Assembly: GCA_024398135.1 (NCBI GenBank)
Contig: CP073750.1
Coordinates: 2,728,001-2,792,000 of the forward strand
Source: a bacterium SCSIO 12643
GTDB lineage: Bacteria; Bacteroidota; Bacteroidia; Flavobacteriales_G; Salibacteraceae
DNA: 64,000 nucleotides
Reading direction: 5' to 3'
In this document: piece by piece, positions 43,859 to 51,171 of the stretch
Layout: each line of letters begins with the position of its first letter
Numbering within the stretch: the stretch's first letter is position 1
Notes under the pieces: model-generated
The model's database searches: none
The model's input: the letters and a program-made list of their open reading frames with translations, nothing else
Told to the model about the DNA's origin: nothing
Program-made: the position numbers and the translations under genes

Positions 43859-44275
43859 GTGAAGAGGTTGTTTTCCAAAATATTAGGTCTGTTTTTGATT
43901 GTGTTGATTACCGTTGGAACTCTAGGTTTAACGGTTTCCAAGCACAATTGTGGGGGGAAAGTGGTAAAAAGAGCCATAGCTTTTTCCAAGTCAGATGTAG
44001 ACTGTGGAATGGCGAAAAAAGCAACCAAATGCCCACGTCATAAAGGAATCACAAAAGGGTGTTGTAGTAATAGCTATCAACTTATCAAGGTATCAGAAGT
44101 ATTTGAAGAAATAAGTTCATTTGAATTAGTTCAGATATCCAAAGTTGTAGTGAGTCCTGTTTTATTGGAGGTCAAGAAAGATGTTGCATTTAACGTCTTT
44201 ATCGTATTTGATAATCATGACTTTAGGCGGGTCCGGCATAGGATCTTCGTTTTGATTTGTTCTTTTTTGGTGTGA
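43859..44275 (+). CDS. HYC_CC_PP family small secreted protein
   Basis: A 138-residue protein starting at GTG 43859, with a hydrophobic N-terminus (SKILGLFLIVLITVGTLGL). SKHNCGGKVVKRAIAFSKSDVDCGMAKK and KGCCSNSYQLIKV match the Bacteroidota Cys-rich family named for its H-Y/N-C and CC motifs. Family members occur next to copper or other metal transport and MbnP genes. Here it precedes the MbnP-domain protein, which supports a role in metal handling at the envelope. The metal is not certain. Confidence 0.65.
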   Translation: MKRLFSKILGLFLIVLITVGTLGLTVSKHNCGGKVVKRAIAFSKSDVDCGMAKKATKCPRHKGITKGCCSNSYQLIKVSEVFEEISSFELVQISKVVVSPVLLEVKKDVAFNVFIVFDNHDFRRVRHRIFVLICSFLV

Positions 44276-44370
44276 TACCCTGATGATGTGGTGGTTGAAT
44301 CACTATTGAAACTTCGAATTGAAGTTGATTAACCCTTTAACTGTATTACACTAAATTAAAAATCAAGAAA

Positions 44371-45324
44371 ATGAAAAGAATTTTATTACTCATATTAATG
44401 TGCATATCTATCCAGATTCATGCACAAACAGATGTTTATTTAAACATCAACCATTTATTGGGAACCCAGCCTTTTATGCTAAATACACAAGCATCTTCAT
44501 CATCAGGAGAGGCTTTTAAAGTCAATCGTCTGGAGTACTATATATCTGAGATTACATTGGTACATGATGGAGGACAGGAAACAATGGTACCTGACTATTG
44601 GATACTGGTAAATGCGTCCAATACGGAAAGTTATTTATTGGGGAGTTTTTCCATTACTACATTGGAAGGAATTAAATTAGGAATTGGAGTGAATGTGGAT
44701 GTAAATCATTTAGATCCTGCAAGCTATCCTATGGCACATCCTTTGGCACCGAAATCTCCATCTATGCACTGGGGATGGTCTTCGGGTTATAGATTTATAG
44801 CACTTGAGGGGAAAAGTGGAAATAATTTTACTCAGACATTTGAAATCCATGGGTTAGGCGATGCCAATTATGCGTATTCATCTACAACATTAGCAGGTGA
44901 AATGGTTAATGGTGATTTACATATAAATCTGGATGCAGATTATACTAAACTATTGGATAATATTTCAGTTGCCTCGGGGCCAATTAGTCATGGCGAAACA
45001 GGGATTGCAAGTACAGCGATTATGAATTTAAATACTATCGTGTTTGCAGAAGCAGCTGCGCCAAATGGGATTAATGATCCGATAGTTAATAATTTGCATT
45101 GTTTCCCAGTTCCGTCAAATGGATCTGTATTCCTAACACCAAGCTGGGATGAAGCTATTGTAACTATTGAAGTGCTGAATGTAAACGGGCAAAAAATAAA
45201 ATCTTTTACAACTGGGAATTCCGGTTTGATTGAAATTGAAGATTTACCTAATGGCGTTTATTTAATTCAGGCTAAATCTGATAATATCGTTCTTGGACAG
45301 GCTAAGGCTTTAGTGGTAAATTAA
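44371..45324 (+). CDS. MbnP-domain protein with T9SS sorting tail
   Basis: A 317-residue secreted protein. Signal peptide MKRILLLILMCISIQIHA, then an MbnP-type domain: VYLNINHLLGTQPF, FKVNRLEYYISEITLVHDG, LGIGVNVDVNHLDPASYPMAHPLAPKSPSMHWGWSSGYRFIALEGK. The MHWGWSSGYRF motif (about 131-141) is the conserved Trp-rich region of MbnP. The last ~75 residues (HCFPVPSNGSVFLTPSW, IEVLNVNGQKIKSFT, LPNGVYLIQAK) form a type A T9SS sorting domain, so the protein should be attached or secreted at the surface. Two MauG-type proteins follow within 8 and 5 bases. Copper or other metal binding is inferred from the family. Confidence 0.8.
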   Translation: MKRILLLILMCISIQIHAQTDVYLNINHLLGTQPFMLNTQASSSSGEAFKVNRLEYYISEITLVHDGGQETMVPDYWILVNASNTESYLLGSFSITTLEGIKLGIGVNVDVNHLDPASYPMAHPLAPKSPSMHWGWSSGYRFIALEGKSGNNFTQTFEIHGLGDANYAYSSTTLAGEMVNGDLHINLDADYTKLLDNISVASGPISHGETGIASTAIMNLNTIVFAEAAAPNGINDPIVNNLHCFPVPSNGSVFLTPSWDEAIVTIEVLNVNGQKIKSFTTGNSGLIEIEDLPNGVYLIQAKSDNIVLGQAKALVVN

Positions 45325-45331
45325 AGAAATC

Positions 45332-46423
45332 ATGAAAGCCTTTTATGTTTGGGGATTAGCATGTATCATGCTATCTCTAGGTTCGTGTAAAAAAGACGTG
45401 GAACCAGCAATATCATCCGTAGTGTATGACAATACGCCTTATGCGCTTCAAATTGGTAACTTGTCAACACCGACTATTGCTCCTGATAATCCGTTAACCA
45501 TTCAGGGTGTAAAACTTGGGAGAATGTTATTCTATGAAGATAAACTTTCTGCTGATGGGTCTTTGAACTGTGCTTCTTGTCACAGGCAACAACATGCATT
45601 TTCCGATTCTAACAGATTCTCTATTGGAGTAAAAGGATTACCGGGAGGCCGTCAGGCTATGGCAGTTTTTAATTTAGCCTGGAATCAAAATCAGTTTTTT
45701 TGGGATGGACGGGCAAATTTGTTGAGAGATCAATCGCTAATGCCTATTCAAGATCATTTGGAAATGAATGAGACATTGGAAAATGTTGTGACTAAACTTA
45801 GTGCAGATCAAACTTATAAAGATCAATTTATAAGAGCATTTGGAACGAATGAAATCACTTCTCATAGAATTTCTCTGGCATTGGAGCAATTTATGAATAG
45901 CATCGTTTCTTATAATAGCAAATATGATCAGTATTTGAGAGGAGATGCAACGTTATCACCAAGCGAAGAAAGAGGTCGCAAATTGTATTTTGCTGAATAC
46001 AATCCATTTTTTCCGGATCAATCTGGAGCAGATTGTGCGCATTGTCATTCTCCTTCAAATTTTGAGAATAATATGTATATGAATAATGGTTTGTATGCAG
46101 AAGCTCAAATTACAGATATTGGTAGGCAAAAAGTAACCAATGATGCTATGGATAAAGGTAAGATGAGAGTACCTTCATTGCGTAATATTGAAGTGACCGG
46201 GCCATATATGCATGATGGGGTGTTTAATACTTTAGAAGAAGTGGTAGAGCACTATAATAGCGGAATCCAATCGTCTTCAACATTAGATCCAACACTTCAA
46301 AATACGCAAGGTACCGGGTTGATGTTGGATGCTCAGGACAAGGCGGATTTGGTGGCTTTTTTGAAAACGTTAACGGATCAGGATTTATTAAATAATCCGG
46401 CATATTCGGATCCGTTTAAGTAA
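45332..46423 (+). CDS. Di-heme cytochrome c peroxidase / MauG-MbnH-like lipoprotein
   Basis: A 363-residue protein with a lipoprotein signal (AFYVWGLACIMLSLGSC). Two CxxCH motifs are CASCH (about 80-84) and CAHCH (about 235-239). LGRMLFYEDKLSADGSLN, FNLAWNQNQFFWDGRA, MPIQDHLEMN and VPSLRNIEVTGPYMHDGVF are the family signature. In MbnP/MbnH pairs the di-heme enzyme oxidises a Trp of MbnP to kynurenine, so this gene or its neighbour is the likely partner. It is seven bases after the MbnP gene. Confidence 0.9.
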   Translation: MKAFYVWGLACIMLSLGSCKKDVEPAISSVVYDNTPYALQIGNLSTPTIAPDNPLTIQGVKLGRMLFYEDKLSADGSLNCASCHRQQHAFSDSNRFSIGVKGLPGGRQAMAVFNLAWNQNQFFWDGRANLLRDQSLMPIQDHLEMNETLENVVTKLSADQTYKDQFIRAFGTNEITSHRISLALEQFMNSIVSYNSKYDQYLRGDATLSPSEERGRKLYFAEYNPFFPDQSGADCAHCHSPSNFENNMYMNNGLYAEAQITDIGRQKVTNDAMDKGKMRVPSLRNIEVTGPYMHDGVFNTLEEVVEHYNSGIQSSSTLDPTLQNTQGTGLMLDAQDKADLVAFLKTLTDQDLLNNPAYSDPFK

Positions 46424-46428
46424 GAACT

Positions 46429-47445
46429 ATGAAAAGAGGGACATATATATGGTTATTGCTCATGATAATAAGTTCTTTTATTTCATGCGATAAGACTAAT
46501 TCCTCTTTGTCAAAAAAACAATTCCCGGAAATTCCACTTGGATTTCCGGGAATTAAATATCCTCAGGATAATATTTACACTCCGGAAAGATGGGCTTTGG
46601 GTAAGATGTTGTTTTATGATCCGGTGATGTCTGTAGATTCTTCTATTAGTTGTGCCACCTGTCATCAGGTCAATATTGCATTTGCAACCAATTCTCCAAC
46701 AAATGAAGGTGTTGAAAATCGTCCTGGAGTGCGGAATGCACCATCATTAGCTAACGTAGCATATTATCCCTATTTTTTGTCTGAAGGGAGTGTGCCCACG
46801 TTGGAAATGCAGGTATTGGTGCCTATACAAGAACATAATGAGTTTGATTACAATATCGTGGATTTAGCAAATAAACTTCAAACCATTCCTCGTTATCAAG
46901 GTCTGGCGGAGGCAGCGTATAACAGGCCGATGGATGCGTTTGTGATTACGCGATCCATTGCCAATTTTGAGCGATCGATTATTAGTGGGAATAGTGCGTA
47001 TGATCAATACAAAAACGGGGCTTCATTTATGTTAACAGAAGAGCAAAAAAAAGGAATGGATTTATTCTTTAGTTCCCGAACAGAATGTTCCAGTTGTCAT
47101 TCCGGCCAGTTGTTTACCAATTTTGAATTTAAGAATAATGGTCTGGCCACTTTGTATGCAGATAGTGGCCGAATTCGATTTACAGGAGATCCTAAAGATA
47201 GAGGACTTTTTAAAACCCCATCATTACGAAATGTAGCAGTAACGTATCCTTATATGCATGATGGAAGTTTGCCAACTCTTGAATCTGTGGTGGCGCATTA
47301 TAATTCAGGAGGTGCTGTACACCCCAATAAATCTCCGAAAGTGAAACCCTTACATTTAACCGAAGAAGAGCAGAGTCAGTTGGTGCGCTTTCTGGAATCA
47401 CTCACCGATCATAGGTTTTTAAATAATGCAGCTATAGGAGAATAG
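46429..47445 (+). CDS. Di-heme cytochrome c peroxidase / MauG-MbnH-like protein
   Basis: A 338-residue protein; the N-terminus has a lipoprotein-like signal (LLLMIISSFISC). CATCH (about 75-79) and CSSCH (about 221-225) bind the two hemes. LGKMLFYDPVMSVDSSIS, VRNAPSLANVAYYPYFLSEG, LVPIQEHNEFD and TPSLRNVAVTYPYMHDGSLPTLE match the same family as the preceding gene. The pair (45332, 46429) is separated by five bases and is probably one transcript with the MbnP protein. Confidence 0.9.
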   Translation: MKRGTYIWLLLMIISSFISCDKTNSSLSKKQFPEIPLGFPGIKYPQDNIYTPERWALGKMLFYDPVMSVDSSISCATCHQVNIAFATNSPTNEGVENRPGVRNAPSLANVAYYPYFLSEGSVPTLEMQVLVPIQEHNEFDYNIVDLANKLQTIPRYQGLAEAAYNRPMDAFVITRSIANFERSIISGNSAYDQYKNGASFMLTEEQKKGMDLFFSSRTECSSCHSGQLFTNFEFKNNGLATLYADSGRIRFTGDPKDRGLFKTPSLRNVAVTYPYMHDGSLPTLESVVAHYNSGGAVHPNKSPKVKPLHLTEEEQSQLVRFLESLTDHRFLNNAAIGE

Positions 47446-47540
47446 AATCTTCAAACTGTAAAGTTTTCCGATGGATGAAATTGAATATGTCAATAGACAA
47501 TTCTTATAGATTCAAACATTTAACTTCACAGGAACCATAT

Positions 47541-47548
47541 TACTTTTG
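47541..47548 (+). promoter_or_regulatory. mnmE promoter -7 box
   Basis: TACTTTTG is an exact TAnnTTTG box followed by CAGCCT and the ATG at 47555. The predicted start of transcription is at or within one or two bases of the start codon. Confidence 0.55.
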
Positions 47549-47554
47549 CAGCCT

Positions 47555-48937
47555 ATGAATTATACATCAGATACCATTTGTGCTTTGTCTACGCCTAACG
47601 GTGTGGGAGCAATTGCGATGATCAGATTGTCAGGAAGCGATTCGTTTGCTATAATGCAAAAGCTGTTTAGAAAAGATTTAAGTACAAAAGAATCTCATAC
47701 AGCGCATTTTGGTTTAATCAAAGATGGCGATAAGCTTATTGATGAGGTGGTAGCGGTGATTTATAAAAATCCCAAGTCATTCACTGGAGAAGATATGGTG
47801 GAAATTTCGTGTCATGCATCTCCATACATCATTCAGGAAATTCTAAGATTGCTCTTGCAAAATGGAGCCAGAATGGCGCGTGAGGGAGAGTTCTCATTAC
47901 GTGCGTATTTGAACGGAAAAGTAGATTTATCTCAAGCGGAAGCTATTGCGGATTTGATTGCTTCTGAGAATAAAGCTTCCCACGATATGGCCATGAATCA
48001 GATGCGTGGTGGATTTGCCAAGGTGATCAATGGATTGCGAGAGCAGTTGATTCACTTTGCATCTATGATAGAATTGGAACTGGATTTTGGAGAAGAGGAT
48101 GTGGAATTTGCGAATCGCGGAGAGCTGGTGGAACTGGTAGCTAAGATTTTAGCAGAAGTCAGAAGGTTATCTAGTTCTTTTGCTCTGGGAAATGTGTTGA
48201 AAAATGGAGTGCCGGTAGCGATTGTAGGAGAACCGAATGTGGGAAAATCCACACTATTAAATCTGTTTTTAAACGAAGATCGTGCGATCGTCTCTAATAT
48301 TGCGGGTACCACCAGAGATGTGATTGAGGATTCGGTAACGTATGATGGAGTAGAATTTCGTTTTATTGATACGGCAGGAATTCGTGAAACAGCTGATGAA
48401 ATTGAAAGCATCGGAATTGAAAAGGCTTTTGAAAAAGTACAGCAAGCTTCGATTATTCTGTATATGGTGGATGCCAGTCATCCGGATTTAGAGAATGCCA
48501 ATTCTGAATTACAAAAGGTGCGTGATGTGATGTCCGATGATAAGGAATTAATCGTGGTCATCAATAAAGTGGATAAGGTATCTGCAATTGATTTAGAAAA
48601 ATTCAAAACGACATTGGCGCATGATCAGGTGGTTCAATTATCCGCCAAGCAGGCAGAGGGTTTAGATACACTAAAGGAGATTTTGGTAAACTATGTTCAA
48701 AGTCAGGGAAATGTAACTGGTCAGGTAATTGTCAGTAATGCGCGTCATTTCAATGCGCTAAAAGAAGCTGAAGAGTCTTTGGATCGCGTGAATTATTCAT
48801 TGAGTAATGACATCCCAACCGATTTAGTGGCTATGGATATTCGTCAGTGCCTGCATCATCTTGGAGAAATCACAGGAAACATTAATACGGAAGACCTGCT
48901 GGATTCCATTTTTAGTAATTTCTGTATCGGGAAGTAA
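47555..48937 (+). CDS. mnmE: tRNA modification GTPase MnmE
   Basis: About 460 residues. It forms, with MnmG, the 5-carboxymethylaminomethyl-uridine modification of wobble U34. The N-terminal formyl-THF-binding domain (MNYTSDTICALSTPNGVGAIAMIRLSGSD), the helical domain, and the inserted G domain (GEPNVGKSTLLN, DTAGIRET, INKVDK) are visible. The C-terminus ends DSIFSNFCIGK with the conserved catalytic Cys. The ATG at 47555 is preferred to an upstream TTG. The -7 box lies 7-14 bases upstream. Confidence 0.97.
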   Translation: MNYTSDTICALSTPNGVGAIAMIRLSGSDSFAIMQKLFRKDLSTKESHTAHFGLIKDGDKLIDEVVAVIYKNPKSFTGEDMVEISCHASPYIIQEILRLLLQNGARMAREGEFSLRAYLNGKVDLSQAEAIADLIASENKASHDMAMNQMRGGFAKVINGLREQLIHFASMIELELDFGEEDVEFANRGELVELVAKILAEVRRLSSSFALGNVLKNGVPVAIVGEPNVGKSTLLNLFLNEDRAIVSNIAGTTRDVIEDSVTYDGVEFRFIDTAGIRETADEIESIGIEKAFEKVQQASIILYMVDASHPDLENANSELQKVRDVMSDDKELIVVINKVDKVSAIDLEKFKTTLAHDQVVQLSAKQAEGLDTLKEILVNYVQSQGNVTGQVIVSNARHFNALKEAEESLDRVNYSLSNDIPTDLVAMDIRQCLHHLGEITGNINTEDLLDSIFSNFCIGK

Positions 48938-49125
48938 AGGTCGGTATTTTATGTTTGTGCAGTGGGTGAAACAAATATTAAAAGGTTTGTGATCTTATAA
49001 TATTTAGATATTTTTTTGGGGCAGTGTTAGTGTTCTGATGCTTGGAATTGCATTCCCAAAGGGAATATAGCATGGAAAGCTAAAAGAACCACGGTCGCTT
49101 GCGAAACACCTTCCCAAAAATCCCC

Positions 49126-49158
49126 TTTTTTTGCTTCGTTTTTTGGGGAAGCAAAAAA
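49126..49158. repeat. Intergenic inverted repeat upstream of a methyltransferase
   Basis: TTTTTTGCTTC and GAAGCAAAAAA form arms near 49126-49136 and 49148-49158, with a G/T-rich centre. It resembles the short dispersed hairpin repeats of this phylum. The rest of 48938-49204 holds no gene that I can support, apart from a 16-codon frame 49158-49208. Confidence 0.5.
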
Positions 49159-49204
49159 TGAAGAAAAGAAAATTATCAGAGAACAAACGAGAGAAGGTCA
49201 AAAT

Positions 49205-49666
49205 ATGAGTTTAGACAATTTTCAAAACGAATACTTCGGGATAGGAATCCAAAACGGTAAAACACCTGAAAACCTGGGAGTATTGTGGCGTACTGCGCAG
49301 AATCTGGGAGCGAGCTTTATTTTTACCATTGGAAACCGATATGAGAGTCAGGCTTGTGATACCCACAATGCGGTCAAAGCGATGCCTTATTTCCATTATC
49401 AAACATTTGACGACTTTTTTGAAAATCTGCCCAAAGGTGCGCGAATTGTTGGGGTGGAATTAACCGATGATTCTGAGAATTTAGAAACATTTCACCATCC
49501 ACGGAGATGTGTGTATTTGCTCGGGGCAGAAGATCACGGATTAAGTAAAAGAGCCATGGAGAAATCACATTTTTTGGTCAAGTTTAAATCCGAGAAAAGT
49601 TTGAATGTCGCTGTGGCCGGAAGTATTGTGATGTATGACCGTCAATTGGCGAAACCTAGGTCTTAG
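49205..49666 (+). CDS. TrmH/SpoU-family RNA methyltransferase, short
   Basis: A 153-residue SPOUT domain without an N-terminal RNA-binding domain. NGKTPENLGVLWRTAQNLGASFIFTIG (about 17-43) and VYLLGAEDHGLSKRAMEKSHFLVKFKSEKSLNVAVAGSIVMYDR (about 104-147) contain the knot. It resembles short tRNA 2'-O-methyltransferases of the TrmL/TrmH branch. Its target is not known. A 16-codon leader frame ending at ATGA overlaps its ATG. It is the last core gene before the defence island. Confidence 0.85.
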   Translation: MSLDNFQNEYFGIGIQNGKTPENLGVLWRTAQNLGASFIFTIGNRYESQACDTHNAVKAMPYFHYQTFDDFFENLPKGARIVGVELTDDSENLETFHHPRRCVYLLGAEDHGLSKRAMEKSHFLVKFKSEKSLNVAVAGSIVMYDRQLAKPRS

Positions 49667-49678
49667 TTCGTATTCGGT

Positions 49679-49748
49679 GCCTTCGAGATATTCAGCCCAA
49701 GGCTGAACCCTCAGGGACCTCCATTTATAGGAAAAGCGTCTCGAAGGC
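49679..49748. repeat. Imperfect inverted repeat at the island border
   Basis: GCCTTCGAGA (49679-49688) and TCTCGAAGGC (49739-49748) are exact inverted repeats with smaller palindromes between them (CAGCC..GGCTG, CCTCAGG). The motif CTTCGAG.. / ..CTCA recurs as pieces at 59545-59568 and near 63280. Such REP-like repeats mark the left edge of the defence island; they may act as terminators for the methyltransferase gene. Confidence 0.55.
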
Positions 49749-49874
49749 CCGATTAAAAATCATCATAAATACCAACTTATACCCATAGTTTGGTTTTAGA
49801 TTAAATATTACTTTTAAAATCTAAGAATCAATTGTTCTCCCCAATGGTTGATTAACCGAAATAGTAAATTATTT

Positions 49875-50495
49875 ATGGCAGAATGTATTGACTGTGGAGC
49901 CTACACCAAGTTTAATGGTGGAAGGTGTTTACCCTGTTACAAAAAGGAGAATGCGAAGCCTATAGAGGAAAAAGCTTTAGCTGAAAAAGAAGAATCTAAC
50001 GGGTTATCTAAACGCGAACATAATTACCGTTACAATATGATCAAAGGGCGGATAGCTGAAACTTTGATTCAAGAGTTGTTTTTGTCTTTAGGCTATAATG
50101 TATTTCGGTACGGAATGGAAAATACTATCCCCGGGATTATGGAATTATTGAAAGGTGTAAAAAGTGAAGTAGCTACCGAAATTCGTAGAATGCCTGATTT
50201 TGTAATTCAAAATCCTAATACCAATGAGGTGTTTTTTATAGAAGTAAAATTTAGAAAAAATGGCACGTATACGCTAAAAGACTTACCCAAAGATTACCCT
50301 TATGGTAATGCATATATGATTGTGGTAAGCAAGAAACATATCAAGTGTATTTCAGTACAAGAACTGGAGGAAGGAAAAGAAATTTTGCCCACCTCCAGAA
50401 ACTATTTGGGGAACCGAAAAGAATTTGAATTAGATAAGCAAGTGATCATTGATTTTTGCGATTTTGCCGTACAATTTTTTGATGGGGTGGAATAA
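49875..50495 (+). CDS. Zinc-ribbon PD-(D/E)xK nuclease-like protein
   Basis: About 206 residues from ATG 49875 (a TTG start at 49848 is possible). CIDCGAYTKFNGGRCLPCYK (about 4-23) is a C-x2-C-x10-C-x2-C ribbon. The later PDFVIQNPNTNEVFFIEVKFRK has Asp, then Glu-Val-Lys spaced as in a PD-(D/E)xK core, preceded by a long helix (GRIAETLIQELFLSLGY). No named family fits surely. It is the first gene of the island, ten bases before the next. A role as accessory nuclease of the type I system or as a separate defence factor is inferred. Confidence 0.6.
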   Translation: MAECIDCGAYTKFNGGRCLPCYKKENAKPIEEKALAEKEESNGLSKREHNYRYNMIKGRIAETLIQELFLSLGYNVFRYGMENTIPGIMELLKGVKSEVATEIRRMPDFVIQNPNTNEVFFIEVKFRKNGTYTLKDLPKDYPYGNAYMIVVSKKHIKCISVQELEEGKEILPTSRNYLGNRKEFELDKQVIIDFCDFAVQFFDGVE

Positions 50496-50505
50496 ATATT
50501 GAGTT

Positions 50506-51171
50506 ATGGAAGACTGGAAGGATTATTTAGTATTGGTGACAGCAGCATCCTCAATTGGATTTGGGTTTTGGTCAAATTTGCAAAATCGAGCGGCACACAA
50601 AGCGAATAGGAAGGATAGAGAGGCTCGTCAAAAACTACTAGAAACAGAAAAGAAAAGAGCCAATCAAAATGAATTGGCGCTTAAAATAGTGGAGCGGATT
50701 GTATCCATTTTTGCGGCTATTAGAAATATCCGAGACCCACGTTACGATATTGGACCGACATATTGGAGAATAACGCAAGAAGACTATCCAATCAAACACT
50801 TTTTAGAAGAATATAAAGAAGCCTTTGATAGTCTGAAATCGGAGCAATTAAATCTAGAGTTAGATAGTCTAAGAGTTCAAGTTTTGTTGGGTGAAAAAGC
50901 CCATAAAGCAATTGATTGGTTCCAATTCTATATCCATGATTTCATTAATGATTTACAAGCGTTGGAATATGAAGAAACCGATGAGGTTCGTAAAAGAGAG
51001 CAGGTAAGTAAATTTAGAAGAACCTTTAATAAAGATCCGGCCTCTGAATTCAATCAAGAGTTAATGAAGCGGATAAAGGGAGTTTTCACCGAATTATCTC
51101 CATTTTTAGATGAAAATCTGGGGAATTTTGAGCATTTTCGTGGATACGGGGTTAAAAAAGAAACAAAATGA
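50506..51171 (+). CDS. Membrane-anchored coiled-coil protein preceding hsdR
   Basis: Not recognised. It is a 221-residue protein with one hydrophobic stretch near the start (about 7-24, DYLVLVTAASSIGFGFWS). A highly charged helical region with coiled-coil character follows (about 25-55, REARQKLLETEKKRANQNELA), then helical segments to a basic tail. It overlaps hsdR by four bases (ATGA), so it is translationally linked to the restriction subunit. Its role is unknown; a membrane-associated accessory or regulator of HsdR is possible. Confidence 0.55.
   Translation: MEDWKDYLVLVTAASSIGFGFWSNLQNRAAHKANRKDREARQKLLETEKKRANQNELALKIVERIVSIFAAIRNIRDPRYDIGPTYWRITQEDYPIKHFLEEYKEAFDSLKSEQLNLELDSLRVQVLLGEKAHKAIDWFQFYIHDFINDLQALEYEETDEVRKREQVSKFRRTFNKDPASEFNQELMKRIKGVFTELSPFLDENLGNFEHFRGYGVKKETK

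Noticed and set aside
43822-44043. 73-codon frame overlapping the HYC_CC_PP gene
   Set aside because: It is out of frame with the Cys-rich family protein, which has a signal segment and conserved motifs in its own frame.
49004-49201. 65-codon minus-strand frame between mnmE and the methyltransferase
   Set aside because: It runs through the hairpin repeat and has a low-complexity Phe/Lys/Arg composition; it is not supported as a gene.
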